Positions 44,291 to 53,896 of a stretch of DNA of 64,000 bases are shown piece after piece. The position numbers were made by a program, and so were the translations under genes. Numbering within the stretch: position 1 is the stretch's first letter; every line of letters begins with the position of its first letter. Source of the stretch: Noviherbaspirillum_A sp047237965. GTDB lineage: Bacteria > Pseudomonadota > Gammaproteobacteria > Burkholderiales > Burkholderiaceae_D. Below the pieces are notes generated by a model. That model ran no database searches and was not told where the DNA came from. It was given only the letters and a program-made list of their open reading frames with translations. Location of the stretch: the NCBI RefSeq assembly GCF_047237965.1, contig NZ_JBDFLX010000001.1, positions 1,364,001 to 1,428,000 on the forward strand, in the 5' to 3' direction.

Positions 44291-45912
44291 ACGCTAAAAA
44301 GATTTTGCTTGTGGTGCTAATAACTGGAGCGCTCGGTGCAGGTGGATATGGCTTGTATGCATTCGGCATGCAACAGGGCATGAAGATGACTACGTCGGAC
44401 GTGCCAGCGAAGACAGATCAGCAAGCAGCTAATGGAACATCAGAAGCTGGGAAAGTCGATCCAGCGAGCGGGAGGAAAGTCCTTTATTGGCATGACCCGA
44501 TGGTGCCAGGTCAGAAGTTTGACAAGCCCGGAAAATCACCATTCATGGACATGCAATTGGTGCCGGTGTATGCAGACGAAGCCGGTGACAACGGCAAAAT
44601 CACAATCAGTCCTCGTGTACAGCAAAACCTGGGAGTGCGAACCGCCGAAGTCACCAAGGGAAACGTAGCTGCTGTCGTTGAAGCTGTCGGAAGTGTCGCC
44701 TACAACGAACGCGATGTAGCCGTTATACAGGCACGAAGCAATGGATTTGTTGAACGCCTCTACGTAAGAGCCCCGCTTGACCCTGTTCGAAAAGGTCAGC
44801 CGCTTGTTCAAATATACGTCCCTGACTGGATCGCAGCCCAAGAAGAATACCTGACCGTAAAACACATGCAAGGGCCTGAAACGAAGGACTTGTTGGACGC
44901 CGCACGCCAGCGCATGCGCTTGGCAGGGATGAGCGATGAGCAAATCCGCTTGGTCGAGACGACAGCAAAGCTCCAGCCACGAATGACAATTATTGCGCCT
45001 ATCGGCGGCGTGATTGCTGAATTGTCTGTCCGCGAAGGCATGACCATCATGTCTGGTGCTTCCCTATTCCGCATCAATGGCTTAAGTACGATATGGGTAA
45101 ATGCGGACGTCCCAGAAAATCTTTCCGCCCAAGTACGTCCTGGCGCAGCGGTTGAAGCACGTACGCCATCTCTGCCAGGCACGACGCTCAAGGGAAAAGT
45201 TAGCGCTATTCTTCCCGAGGTAAATTCTGCGACGCGTACCTTAAAAGCTCGCGTGGAACTGGCAAATCCTGAGGGGCGTCTGGTTCCAGGAATGTTTGCC
45301 ACCATTAACTTCACTCCCGCCACTAACCAAGAAGTTTTGACCATTCCCACGGAAGCAGTAATCCAGACGGGCAAACGTAGCGTTGTGATGGTCGCCCAAG
45401 GTAACGGCGGGTTTACTCCGGTCAATGTAGAGATTGGTACCGAGGCAAACGGGCAGACAGAAATTCGCAAAGGCCTTGAAGCGGGACAGAGAGTGGTCGT
45501 TTCAGGACAATTCCTGATTGACTCGGAAGCCAGCCTTAAAGGAACTGAAACTCGCATGGGCGAAGCCCCACAAGGCGGCACAAGTAATACCTCAAATAAT
45601 CAAACACACGCGGGAAGGGGAAAGATAGAGAGCATTAGCAATGATGAAATCACAATCTCCCACGGCCCGATCCCAAGCCTGCAATGGGGCGAAATGACAA
45701 TGGGTTTCAAAGCCCCGGCAAACGGCGTACCGAAAACTATCGCGGTCGGCGACACAGTGACGTTCGAAATCCGCCCGAGGAAAGATGGTGCCTATGAGAT
45801 CGCCACGATTTCGCCGGCTGGTACTGCACCAAGCGCCGCAAAGAGCAATGCGGCGGGAGCCACCTCACAAAGCCAGGAAGCGCCTCGTAGTGCAGGAGGT
45901 GCAAAAAAATGA
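44287..45912 (+). CDS. cusB: CusB: periplasmic adaptor with N-terminal metal domain and C-terminal CusF-like domain
   Basis: A 541-residue membrane-fusion protein. After the anchor helix comes a heavy-metal-binding domain (YWHDPMVPGQKFDKPGKSPF, then MDMQLVPVY). The hairpin, lipoyl and barrel parts follow (VYVRAPLDPV-type lipoyl edges; IIAPIGGVIAELSVREGMTI). From about residue 440 a fused CusF-like domain is present (GKIESISNDEITISHGPI, EMTMGFKAP). The linker and the tail are low-complexity (SNTSNNQTHAG; APSAAKSNAAGATSQSQEA). It overlaps cusC and cusA. Confidence 0.92.
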   Translation: MNAKKILLVVLITGALGAGGYGLYAFGMQQGMKMTTSDVPAKTDQQAANGTSEAGKVDPASGRKVLYWHDPMVPGQKFDKPGKSPFMDMQLVPVYADEAGDNGKITISPRVQQNLGVRTAEVTKGNVAAVVEAVGSVAYNERDVAVIQARSNGFVERLYVRAPLDPVRKGQPLVQIYVPDWIAAQEEYLTVKHMQGPETKDLLDAARQRMRLAGMSDEQIRLVETTAKLQPRMTIIAPIGGVIAELSVREGMTIMSGASLFRINGLSTIWVNADVPENLSAQVRPGAAVEARTPSLPGTTLKGKVSAILPEVNSATRTLKARVELANPEGRLVPGMFATINFTPATNQEVLTIPTEAVIQTGKRSVVMVAQGNGGFTPVNVEIGTEANGQTEIRKGLEAGQRVVVSGQFLIDSEASLKGTETRMGEAPQGGTSNTSNNQTHAGRGKIESISNDEITISHGPIPSLQWGEMTMGFKAPANGVPKTIAVGDTVTFEIRPRKDGAYEIATISPAGTAPSAAKSNAAGATSQSQEAPRSAGGAKK

Positions 45913-48900
45913 TTGCCAAGCTAATTCGCTGGTCAATTATCAACCGTTTTTTGGTATTACTTGCCACGTTGATGGTGACTGCCTGGGGAATCTGGGCGCT
46001 ATCGCGCACACCTGTTGATGCCCTTCCCGACCTCTCAGACGTTCAGGTCATTATCCGGACCACCTATCCGGGCCAAGCGCCTCAGATCGTTGAAAACCAG
46101 GTGACATATCCACTGACAACGACGATGCTTTCTGTGCCCGGTGCAAAAACGGTTAGAGGGTACTCCTTCTTTGGCGATTCCTTCGTCTATATCCTGTTCG
46201 AGGACAAAACAGACCCCTACTGGGCTCGATCACGTGTCCTTGAATACTTGAATCAGGTCCAATCACGTCTGCCGCCCCAGGCAAAAACGGCGCTGGGACC
46301 CGACGCGACTGGTGTTGGCTGGGTATATGAATACGCACTGATCGACCGCAGCGGAAAGATGGACCTATCCCAACTACGCACGTTGCAGGACTGGTTTCTC
46401 AAATACGAACTAAAAACAGTAGCAAACGTATCAGAGGTAGCCAGTATCGGCGGGATGGTCCGTCAGTACCAGATCGTTTTAGACCCGGACAAGCTGCGTG
46501 CTTACAATATCCCGCACGGCAAAGTAATTGAAGCCGTTCAAAAGGCAAATCAGGAATCAGGCGGCTCGGTACTGGAACTCGGTGAAGCCGAATACATGGT
46601 ACGAGCATCCGGGTATCTAACGTCCCTCGATGATTTCAGGAAGATCCCCTTGACCACCACGGATGCCGGTGTATCGGTGCGACTGGGTGATGTCGCACGC
46701 ATACAAGTCGGTCCAGAAATGCGTCGCGGCATTGCAGAACTCAACGGTGAGGGCGAGGTGGCGGGCGGCGTAATTGTTATGCGTTCAGGGAAAAATGCAC
46801 TGGAAACGATTGAAGCGGTGAAGGCTAAGCTCGAAAATCTGAAATCCAGCTTGCCGCCAGGTGTCGAAATTATCCCAACTTACGACAGATCTAATCTTAT
46901 CAACCGCGCCGTTACAAACCTCGAACATAAACTTATCGAAGAATTTATTGTGGTTGCGGTTGTATGCGCCATCTTCCTATTTCACATTCGATCTGCTTTG
47001 GTAGCCATCGTCTCACTTCCACTCGGGATACTGGCCGCGTACATCGTTATGTACTACCAAGGCGTCAACGCCAACATCATGTCGCTTGGCGGGATTGCCA
47101 TCGCAATCGGTGCCATGGTCGACGCCGCAGTAGTCATGATCGAGAACGCCCATAAACATATCGAAGCATGGAACCATGCAAATCCAGGCAAGAAGCTTGA
47201 TGGCGAGGAGCATTGGCAGGTCATCGGCGACTCTGCATCGGAAGTTGGCCCTGCCCTATTCTTTTCGCTGTTGATTATTGTCTTGTCTTTCATCCCGGTG
47301 TTTACGCTGGAAGCACAAGAAGGACGCCTTTTCTCGCCGTTGGCTTTTACAAAAACGTACGCCATGGCTGCCGCCGCTGGCCTTGCAGTGACACTAATCC
47401 CTGTATTGATGGGTTATTTGATTCGCGGTCGCATCCCAGATGAGCAAAAAAATCCGCTCAACCGTTTTCTGATTGCGCTTTACCGTCCTCTACTCGACGT
47501 GGCCCTGCGTTTCCCGAAGGTGACGCTTCTTGCTGCTGCTGTCTTGGCCGTAGTGACCATTTGGCCTCTTTCCCGCTTAGGTGGCGAGTTCATGCCAGCA
47601 CTGGATGAAGGTGACGTACTTTACATGCCATCTGCGTTACCTGGTCTATCAGCCGGCAAAGTGTCGCAACTATTGCAGCAAACCGACCGGCTCATCAAAA
47701 CAGTTCCGGAGGTTGCAACCGTGTTCGGTAAAGCAGGCCGGGCAGAAACCGCGACAGACCCAGCACCTTTGGAGATGTTCGAGACAACCATTCAATTCAA
47801 ACCGCGTGACCAGTGGCGTGCCGGCATGACGACAGACAAGCTTATTGAAGAGCTTGACCGCACTGTCAAAGTTCCAGGTTTATCGAACATCTGGGTACCG
47901 CCGATCAGGAACCGAATTGATATGCTGGCCACTGGAATCAAGAGCCCTGTTGGCGTGAAAGTTGCCGGTACAAACCTGCAAGAAATTGATCGCGTCACTG
48001 GGAAAATCGAAAGTGTTATTAAAAAGGTCTCCGGGGTTTCTTCAGCGCTAGCAGAACGACTCAATGGAGGGCGCTATGTCGACGTCAACATTGATCGTGA
48101 TGCAGCAGCCCGTTATGGACTAAACATCGCAGACGTACAAAGCATTGTCTCTTCCGCCATTGGCGGGGACAACATTGGAGAAACGATCGAGGGGTTGCAG
48201 CGGTTCCCGATCAATCTTCGTTATCCACGCGAGGTACGTGATTCCGTTGAAAAGTTGCGACAGTTACCAGTGTTGACGGAGCGTGGGGCACAGATTCGGC
48301 TCGGGGATGTAGCCAATATCAAAATCAATGACGGTCCGCCCATGCTCAAAAGCGAAAACGCTCGCCTGTCAGGATGGGTGTACGTCGACATTCGTGGTCG
48401 AGACTTAAGCTCGGCCGTGAAAGACATGCAGCAGGCGGTTGCCAAGGAAGTGAAATTACCACCTGGTTATTCAATCTCCTGGTCAGGACAATTCGAATAC
48501 CTTGAGCGTGCAAGCGAAAAGTTAAAAGTAGTCGTGCCGGCAACTTTGCTTATCATTTTTGTGCTGCTGTACCTCACGTTCCACCGCTTGGACGAGGCAG
48601 CGCTGATCATGGGAACACTGCCCTTTGCTTTGGCAGGCGGTATTTGGCTGGAATGGATCCTCGGCCACAACCTCTCTATTGCAAGCGGCGTTGGCTTCAT
48701 TGCTCTTGCCGGTGTGGCAGCCGAATTTGGCGTCATTATGCTGCTGTACCTAAAGCATGCTTGGGAAGCCCGCCTCATAGCAGGAAAAATCAGCGAAACG
48801 GATTTACTCAACGCGATCCGAGAAGGCGCTGTACTACGTGTGCGTCCCAAAGCGATGACAGTCGCGGTCATTATCGCCGGCTTGGTACCCATTATGGTCG

Positions 48901-49088
48901 GGTCCGGCACGGGCTCGGAGGTCATGCAGCGAATTGCCGCACCCATGGTGGGAGGGATGATCACAGCCCCCCTCTTGTCAATGTTCGTTGTGCCGGTCGT
49001 GTATCTGTTGCTGAGACGGCGCACGTTACGCCATGCCCGCGTTTTCTCTCATCAGCGCATAGACGCGATCTACGAGCCGACCCAATGA
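45909..49088 (+). CDS. cusA: CusA: RND Cu/Ag efflux pump (HME-RND)
   Basis: A 1059-residue RND pump. The TM4 motif AIGAMVDAAVVMIENAHK marks the HME4 class that exports Cu(I)/Ag(I). The porter-domain methionines used in E. coli CusA are compatible with its Met-containing cleft. It exports Cu/Ag from the periplasm and cytoplasm through CusB and CusC. The start overlaps cusB (ATGA), so cusCBA is translationally linked. Confidence 0.95.
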   Translation: MIAKLIRWSIINRFLVLLATLMVTAWGIWALSRTPVDALPDLSDVQVIIRTTYPGQAPQIVENQVTYPLTTTMLSVPGAKTVRGYSFFGDSFVYILFEDKTDPYWARSRVLEYLNQVQSRLPPQAKTALGPDATGVGWVYEYALIDRSGKMDLSQLRTLQDWFLKYELKTVANVSEVASIGGMVRQYQIVLDPDKLRAYNIPHGKVIEAVQKANQESGGSVLELGEAEYMVRASGYLTSLDDFRKIPLTTTDAGVSVRLGDVARIQVGPEMRRGIAELNGEGEVAGGVIVMRSGKNALETIEAVKAKLENLKSSLPPGVEIIPTYDRSNLINRAVTNLEHKLIEEFIVVAVVCAIFLFHIRSALVAIVSLPLGILAAYIVMYYQGVNANIMSLGGIAIAIGAMVDAAVVMIENAHKHIEAWNHANPGKKLDGEEHWQVIGDSASEVGPALFFSLLIIVLSFIPVFTLEAQEGRLFSPLAFTKTYAMAAAAGLAVTLIPVLMGYLIRGRIPDEQKNPLNRFLIALYRPLLDVALRFPKVTLLAAAVLAVVTIWPLSRLGGEFMPALDEGDVLYMPSALPGLSAGKVSQLLQQTDRLIKTVPEVATVFGKAGRAETATDPAPLEMFETTIQFKPRDQWRAGMTTDKLIEELDRTVKVPGLSNIWVPPIRNRIDMLATGIKSPVGVKVAGTNLQEIDRVTGKIESVIKKVSGVSSALAERLNGGRYVDVNIDRDAAARYGLNIADVQSIVSSAIGGDNIGETIEGLQRFPINLRYPREVRDSVEKLRQLPVLTERGAQIRLGDVANIKINDGPPMLKSENARLSGWVYVDIRGRDLSSAVKDMQQAVAKEVKLPPGYSISWSGQFEYLERASEKLKVVVPATLLIIFVLLYLTFHRLDEAALIMGTLPFALAGGIWLEWILGHNLSIASGVGFIALAGVAAEFGVIMLLYLKHAWEARLIAGKISETDLLNAIREGAVLRVRPKAMTVAVIIAGLVPIMVGSGTGSEVMQRIAAPMVGGMITAPLLSMFVVPVVYLLLRRRTLRHARVFSHQRIDAIYEPTQ

Positions 49089-49290
49089 TTAGGAGCAACT
49101 ACAACACCTATTTACAGACCTCTGAATTGCCGGATCGTATCTTTACATCCCGTAAAGACCGGCAGGGCCGGCGGCGCGATTATAAATCAAGTATGGAACG
49201 CGCTTTTGGCTCAATACGAAGCGGAAAAGATGCAAACGGATATATGCCGCCATCTCTTCCAATATCTAGAAGCGTAACAAGGAGCAAATC

Positions 49291-49515
49291 ATGAAAAAGC
49301 CACTTATAGTATTAATTGGAGTTGTTCTTTTTAACACGACGCTTCCTGTTTTAGCTGGTCCAAATTGGGCGCTGATCGAGGACGGACGCAAGGCTCAAGC
49401 TGCGCGGATGCACCAAGGATCTTCGAAAGAAGCGACGACTCAACAACAGGACAGCAAAAACGCGAAAATGCAAAAGATGATGAAAGAATGCCAAGCAATG
49501 ATGAATAAAGGTTAA
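49291..49515 (+). CDS. Small exported protein in the cus cluster
   Basis: A 74-residue protein with signal peptide (PLIVLIGVVLFNTTLPVLA). The mature peptide is polar, with Lys/Met-rich end KMQKMMKECQAMMNKG. AAGGAG precedes the start. Similar short proteins occur between cusA and cusF in Burkholderiales. It may bind copper by Met/Cys, but no function is known. The 202 bp before it hold no recognised site. Confidence 0.65.
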   Translation: MKKPLIVLIGVVLFNTTLPVLAGPNWALIEDGRKAQAARMHQGSSKEATTQQQDSKNAKMQKMMKECQAMMNKG

Positions 49516-49633
49516 ATAGAGCCAAAGGCTGCGTTATTGATGATTCGCCACGATGACGCAGCCAATTTCGCTAATTTCCGCAATAATTATTGATTAAATA
49601 ACTTGATAAATTATCCAACCAAAAAGGAATCTT

Positions 49634-50071
49634 ATGAAAATGTTCGCTATTACTTCTATTCTGATTGCCCTCTTCTCTTCAAATGTAGTGTTTGCTCAGG
49701 ATAAGAAAATGAGCGATATGGACATGAAGAAATGTATGGATATGAAAGGCATGGATATGAAGGGCATGAAAGACATGGATATGAAATCATGCATGGAGAT
49801 GATGAACCAGAGTGGTGAATCCAAAAGCATGTCCGATGCCGGCAATACCGATATGGTACATAAGGCCGCTGGCGTCGTAAAAAACGTTGAGCCTAAAAAA
49901 GGAATAGTAACTTTGGCACATGGACCGGTCGAGAGCCTTAAGTGGCCCGCCATGACCATGGGGTTCACTGTCCGCGACAAAGCTCTGCTTGATAAGATGT
50001 CAGTTGGTAAAAGCGTCAATGTCGAGTTTGTAAAAGAAGGTGCAAATTACGTAATTACGAAGGCATATTAA
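49634..50071 (+). CDS. cusF: CusF: Cu/Ag periplasmic chaperone with Met-rich N-terminal repeat
   Basis: A 145-residue protein with signal peptide (ITSILIALFSSNVVFA). A Met/Asp/Lys repeat follows (MDMKKCMDMKGMDMKGMKD, then MDMKSCMEMMNQ), then the CusF OB-fold (VVKNVEPKKGIVTLAHGPVE, LKWPAMTMGFTV). The latter has the Trp and two Met that bind Cu(I). It delivers metal to CusB/CusA. The Met-rich extension is longer than in E. coli CusF and recalls PcoE/CopB-type Met repeats. Confidence 0.92.
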   Translation: MKMFAITSILIALFSSNVVFAQDKKMSDMDMKKCMDMKGMDMKGMKDMDMKSCMEMMNQSGESKSMSDAGNTDMVHKAAGVVKNVEPKKGIVTLAHGPVESLKWPAMTMGFTVRDKALLDKMSVGKSVNVEFVKEGANYVITKAY

Positions 50072-50168
50072 ACAAGTCGCAGGGCGAGTTATATCTTGTA
50101 GAGTTTTTACAAGCGTCGTTTGGAGTTCAACGTTCTGACCTAGCCTTCGACCCCTCTATAGATGAAAA

Positions 50169-50204
50169 ACGCTTTGCTTGTGAAGTCCGTCTACAAGCAA
50201 AGCG
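50169..50204 (-). terminator. Hairpin terminator downstream of the second copper-storage-like gene
   Basis: CGCTTTGCTTGT (50170-50181) pairs perfectly with ACAAGCAAAGCG (50193-50204). On the minus strand the stem is followed by GTTTTTC, so it terminates the minus-strand gene at 50226. It may also slow plus-strand transcripts from cusF. Confidence 0.7.
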
Positions 50205-50225
50205 TCTGACATCCCTGTTCTACTG

Positions 50226-50558
50226 TCAGGCGGCTGCCATTCGACGACACTCGGCTGCGCAACGTTTACAGGCTGCTGCGCATTTCTGACAATGATCCAT
50301 CTGATGCTTGGCGCATTCATTGCCACAGGCTTCACAGATGTCTGCACATTGCTGACAGATTGCTTTAGCATGTTCGCTCCCACGAGCCATATAACTGGCG
50401 GCGAGGCGGCAAATTTGGGCGCAATCGATATCTAGGGCGATGCAGCGTGCCATCATTTTGACATCTTGCTCTTGCAAGCAGGAAGTCGCACAGAAATCGC
50501 AGGCGTCTGCGCAAGCGTTACAGGCTTCGATACACGAGGCATATTGTTGATTTGGCAT
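50226..50558 (-). CDS. Cys-rich four-helix-bundle copper-storage-like protein, paralogue 2
   Basis: A 110-residue protein with about 17 cysteines on helices (CIEACNACADACDFCATSCL, ICQQCADICEACGNECA, CQKCAAACKRCAAECRR). Same DUF326/Csp type as 29371-29724, and also without a signal peptide. It is adjacent to cusF. Two such genes in one island suggest cytosolic Cu(I) storage or buffering along with efflux. Confidence 0.85.
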   Translation of the reverse strand: MPNQQYASCIEACNACADACDFCATSCLQEQDVKMMARCIALDIDCAQICRLAASYMARGSEHAKAICQQCADICEACGNECAKHQMDHCQKCAAACKRCAAECRRMAAA

Positions 50559-50617
50559 AGCTTCTCCATTTAATGGTAATCAGCACGACGTTCAAGAATT
50601 TTCCAAATACCACATTC

Positions 50618-51307
50618 CTATGGCTGATTGATTAGCCTTTGGGCGGGCCCAAGATTCGCCGTTGGCACAAAATCACAGATCGAGAATTTTTTGCACAACA
50701 TCTCTCGCATGTCGTTAATCCCGTTAGTCTGAGAATGGACGATCCCGCTGCAATAGCGCTCTAGCTCGCCATGATCAATGTCTCGTTTCACTTGGCAGGC
50801 CAAGCTTGGAAAAAGCGCTCGATAATGGTGATTGCTGAAGGTTTGCAAAAAGGTGCGGTTAAATTCCGTGCCTGTGGGTGTCCGCTCCAATTGCTGAATT
50901 GCTTGACGTCCTTGCGGCTGCAATTGTGGTGTGTGGTTTACGCCGTACCATTCCCGCAAGAGCCGTTGTGCTTTTAGGATCTCTTCCCGTTGAGTGCGAT
51001 TTGCTTGGCGCGACATAGACCTGATCTGATCATCCGTTGCCTTTGCCGGTGTTGGATTGGTATCCGGGGTTGGGGCGGTGCCTTCCTGGGCATTGTCAAC
51101 GGGAGCGTCCCGTTGAAGATCAGTCCCCGCTGCCAGTTCAGTCATCCTTAACGCAGAGTAATGATGGTCAATAATAAATTCAAGATAAGCTTTCTCAAAT
51201 TCCGCAGTCGCACCTCGACCTGGACCGCTGGCTTGTGCGGCAGGGACCGCTATTGCCAGTATCGCAGTGGCACCTAGGGCGAAGAGCACTTTACTAACAG
51301 GACGCAT
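50618..51307 (-). CDS. Exported DUF305 family protein
   Basis: From ATG 51307 the product has 229 residues with a signal peptide (VLFALGATAILAIAVPAAQA). Two DUF305-like repeats follow: FEKAYLEFIIDHHYSALRMT and FNRTFLQTFSNHHYRALFPS, each with the HH pair. They are joined by a proline-rich linker (TAPTPDTNPTPAKA). The C-terminus has two more Cys. DUF305 proteins are periplasmic and linked to copper tolerance in Burkholderiales. It is an intact counterpart of the broken gene at 37847-38402. Confidence 0.8.
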   Translation of the reverse strand: MRPVSKVLFALGATAILAIAVPAAQASGPGRGATAEFEKAYLEFIIDHHYSALRMTELAAGTDLQRDAPVDNAQEGTAPTPDTNPTPAKATDDQIRSMSRQANRTQREEILKAQRLLREWYGVNHTPQLQPQGRQAIQQLERTPTGTEFNRTFLQTFSNHHYRALFPSLACQVKRDIDHGELERYCSGIVHSQTNGINDMREMLCKKFSICDFVPTANLGPAQRLINQP

Positions 51308-52632
51308 CGCGCCCCTTGTAACACAGGTTCTTGGATTCAAAGGCTTATTCAGGCTTTCCTCGAAAGATAATATGTCAACCACGGTTTTCTCCTTTCAGAA
51401 AATTGGCTACTGTCCATACCGATCCTCCCTGTAGATATCGACGGCGAGCGAGCCGCTCTATTAATCCCGTGCTAGTTAGATTCCCCTCTTGCTTCCCATT
51501 TCCAATCTGAGCAACCTTTCCCGCATGAAAGTCAATAAGCGTTTTCGAGAAATTCCTGATTTCTCAGCGATTGCCATTAATCGGAAATATTCTTGATCCT
51601 CTTTCCATTGCCCACATGGAGCTTCGATCTTATGCGCACAAACATCGCACTGATTTCAGCCTCCTTCCTGACGGCCGAAACGGCAATCTGAATGTAACCC
51701 ACGAAATTCAGCGTGCCTGTCGTGTGGATACTCAGAACCTGTTTGCAGAATATCCTATAGATAAATCCTCTCATCGGCACTCAGAAAATATCGTGACTCT
51801 ACGCATGCAATTTCGTACAACCGGAGCAAAGAGTAAGCCGGACTAAACTACGGGTATTAACAGCGCGAAGAAATTAGCAAATTAGATCGCCAAGCCGAAT
51901 ATATTTGTAAAATTTACAAGCATCATAGTATGCAAATTCCACAAGCAGCACCAACCGTTACCTACCATTCTTTATGTGATTTAACCAGCATTAACCGCCC
52001 TTGGAATTCGGCCAAATGTAAATCTTTTAATGGCGGGGTCCTGGTACTTGAAGGTTTCATGTGCTTTGCCACGCCCAAATAAAAATTAGCGTACAAGGCA
52101 CATACCTTTCGAAAAACGATTGCTAATGCATCCTGATTTCCTGTATGCCTCTATTGTTATTTAAAGCCCAGATAGCTTGGAAGGCCTGCCTTGGATCGTC
52201 AATTCTCGCACCACTAATGCCGTAAGATTAGCTAATCCAATGGACTCTCCTACGCTTGATGAAGTATTTTCCTCCTATAAAAATCTTGAAAGAAACAAAG
52301 AAAAGTGTTGCACTTCATATTTTAAATCGCCGCCCTGGATAGGTGCATCATGATGCGACTACCGACACCTAGGGAAGCGGGCCGGGATCTACCCGCTCGC
52401 CTATAACACATTAACGAGTCGAACGCATACTAGGACGATGCCAAGATACAATCGACCGCTACGACGAATGGCCAAAACAGACAACGATTGCCAGCCTAAG
52501 CCTGATTCGTTACAAGATTCTGTCTTTTTCGAAACCAGATCGTGTTGCACTCTTCTTTATATCCAGCTTTCGATCCACAAAAACCTGCCTGCACACTGTC
52601 ATGATGTGAAAGCAATCGGAATTCTGTAACTA
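51308..52632. other. 1.3-kb gene-poor stretch with tandem hairpins
   Basis: No supported gene; the longest frames (91 and 67 residues near 51571-51846) overlap on opposite strands and look like debris. At 52335-52390 are two adjacent hairpin candidates: AGGTG/CACCT enclosing the perfect 12-bp palindrome GCATCATGATGC (52345-52356), then AGCGGG/CCCGCT (about 52375-52396). These are compact but have no T-run. The stretch separates the copper cluster from the slipin and recombinase module and may include scars of earlier insertions. Confidence 0.45.
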
Positions 52633-53388
52633 TCACGGCTTATTGCGGTTTAAAAAAGGCGTAATGAGATCCATAGGAAGGGGAAACACAACGGTAGTGT
52701 TTTTTTCAGCGCCAATAACCGTGAGTGTTTCCAAATAGCGTAACAGCATCGCTTGAGGCTCTTTGGCAAGCGTGTTAGCCGCTTGGTATAGTTTTTCGGA
52801 CGCTTGCAACTCCCCTTCAGCATGAATGATTTTGGCGCGTTGTTCCCGCTCCGCTTCCGCTTGTCGAGCTATAGCCCGAACCATTGATTCGGTGAGGTCA
52901 ACCTGCTTGATCTCGACGTTCGCGACTGTGACGCCCCATGAAGTCGCCTGAGCGTCTAGAGCAGCGCGAATATCGGCGTTCAGCTTTTCGCGATCTGCGA
53001 GCATTTCGTCCAACTGGTGTTTGCCCAATATCGAACGCAAGGTTGTCTGCGCTAGCTGACTTGTCGCGTTCTGGTAATCCACCACTTGAATGACAGCACG
53101 GGATGCATCCTCTACACGAAAATACACGACAGCATTTACTTTTACCGAAACGTTATCACGTGAAATTACATCCTGAGGTGGTACTTCCATTGCTATGGTA
53201 CGAAGGTCAACTTTTACAGCCTGTTGCAAAAAAGGAATAATGATGACGAGCCCAGGCCCTTTTACACTTGTAAATCGGCCTAGCGTAAAAATGACTCCCC
53301 TCTCATATTCTCGATATACACGCATCGAAGTCAAGACAATAAAAATTACAAAAACGATCACCACCCCAAATGCGGATTCGAAAATCAT
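52633..53388 (-). CDS. Slipin / stomatin-like SPFH membrane protein
   Basis: A 251-residue protein: N-terminal membrane anchor (VVIVFVIFIVLTS), then the SPFH domain (YERGVIFTLGRF, VKGPGLVIIIPFLQQAVKVD, LRSILGKHQLDEMLADREK) and a coiled coil (AEAEREQRAKIIHAEGELQA). Good ribosome site AAGGAG. Full length, no break. It is a different protein from the host SPFH gene broken at 63500, though the two share the LAQTTLRS and WGV regions. Its presence next to the recombinase module is noted as a finding. Confidence 0.9.
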   Translation of the reverse strand: MIFESAFGVVIVFVIFIVLTSMRVYREYERGVIFTLGRFTSVKGPGLVIIIPFLQQAVKVDLRTIAMEVPPQDVISRDNVSVKVNAVVYFRVEDASRAVIQVVDYQNATSQLAQTTLRSILGKHQLDEMLADREKLNADIRAALDAQATSWGVTVANVEIKQVDLTESMVRAIARQAEAEREQRAKIIHAEGELQASEKLYQAANTLAKEPQAMLLRYLETLTVIGAEKNTTVVFPLPMDLITPFLNRNKP

Positions 53389-53703
53389 TATTACTCCTTT
53401 TGATGTGTCTATTGAGTTGAATTCTTTTAGGCCACTGCAGATGTACCAGCACCTACCATCACGGTGCCACGAAATGGTGAACCAAGTATTTAATATTTTA
53501 AAATTCCGAGGATGTAATAAAAATTATCTGTATATTTAAATTCCACCAAAAATATTTCCAAAAAGATTTAAAATTTGCATCTATAGATGTTTCCTCCAAT
53601 TACGGTGCAGTCTAAAATTTCAGTTTGGAATCAATGTAAACTTTTACAAGAATTTAAGAAACATTTTTTTGAACTAACCGTGGTGAATGGCACTTGCCAT
53701 AAC

Positions 53704-53723
53704 TACTGTACGGATGTACAGTA
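53704..53723. promoter_or_regulatory. LexA-binding (SOS) box ahead of the recombinase module
   Basis: TACTGTACGGATGTACAGTA has the CTGT-N8-ACAG core (53706-53721) inside a perfect outer palindrome. The E. coli-type consensus TACTGTATATATATACAGTA differs only in the centre. It is 174 bp before the first recombinase gene (53897), with no gene between. The rest of 53389-53896 shows AT-rich DNA and no other site. Confidence 0.7.
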
Positions 53724-53896
53724 GTAGAAAAAACCCAATGAGAGACTACTATCAGGGCGTTTTTCTTCACGTCGCCACTATTTGACTTTATTGATCAGCG
53801 CTGTACCTGTACTTTGAAACAAGAATACTTTAATGAAAGTTAGTTTCAATAATACAATAGGATGAGAGCGTCATAAATTGATGGAGAAGAAGACAC

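Noticed and set aside
48467..49024. 185-residue minus-strand frame inside cusA
   Set aside because: It is a shadow of the 3' end of cusA. It shows no independent features.
51571..51846. 91-residue plus-strand frame
   Set aside because: Overlaps another frame on the opposite strand and has no ribosome site or motif. Treated as debris in the gene-poor stretch.
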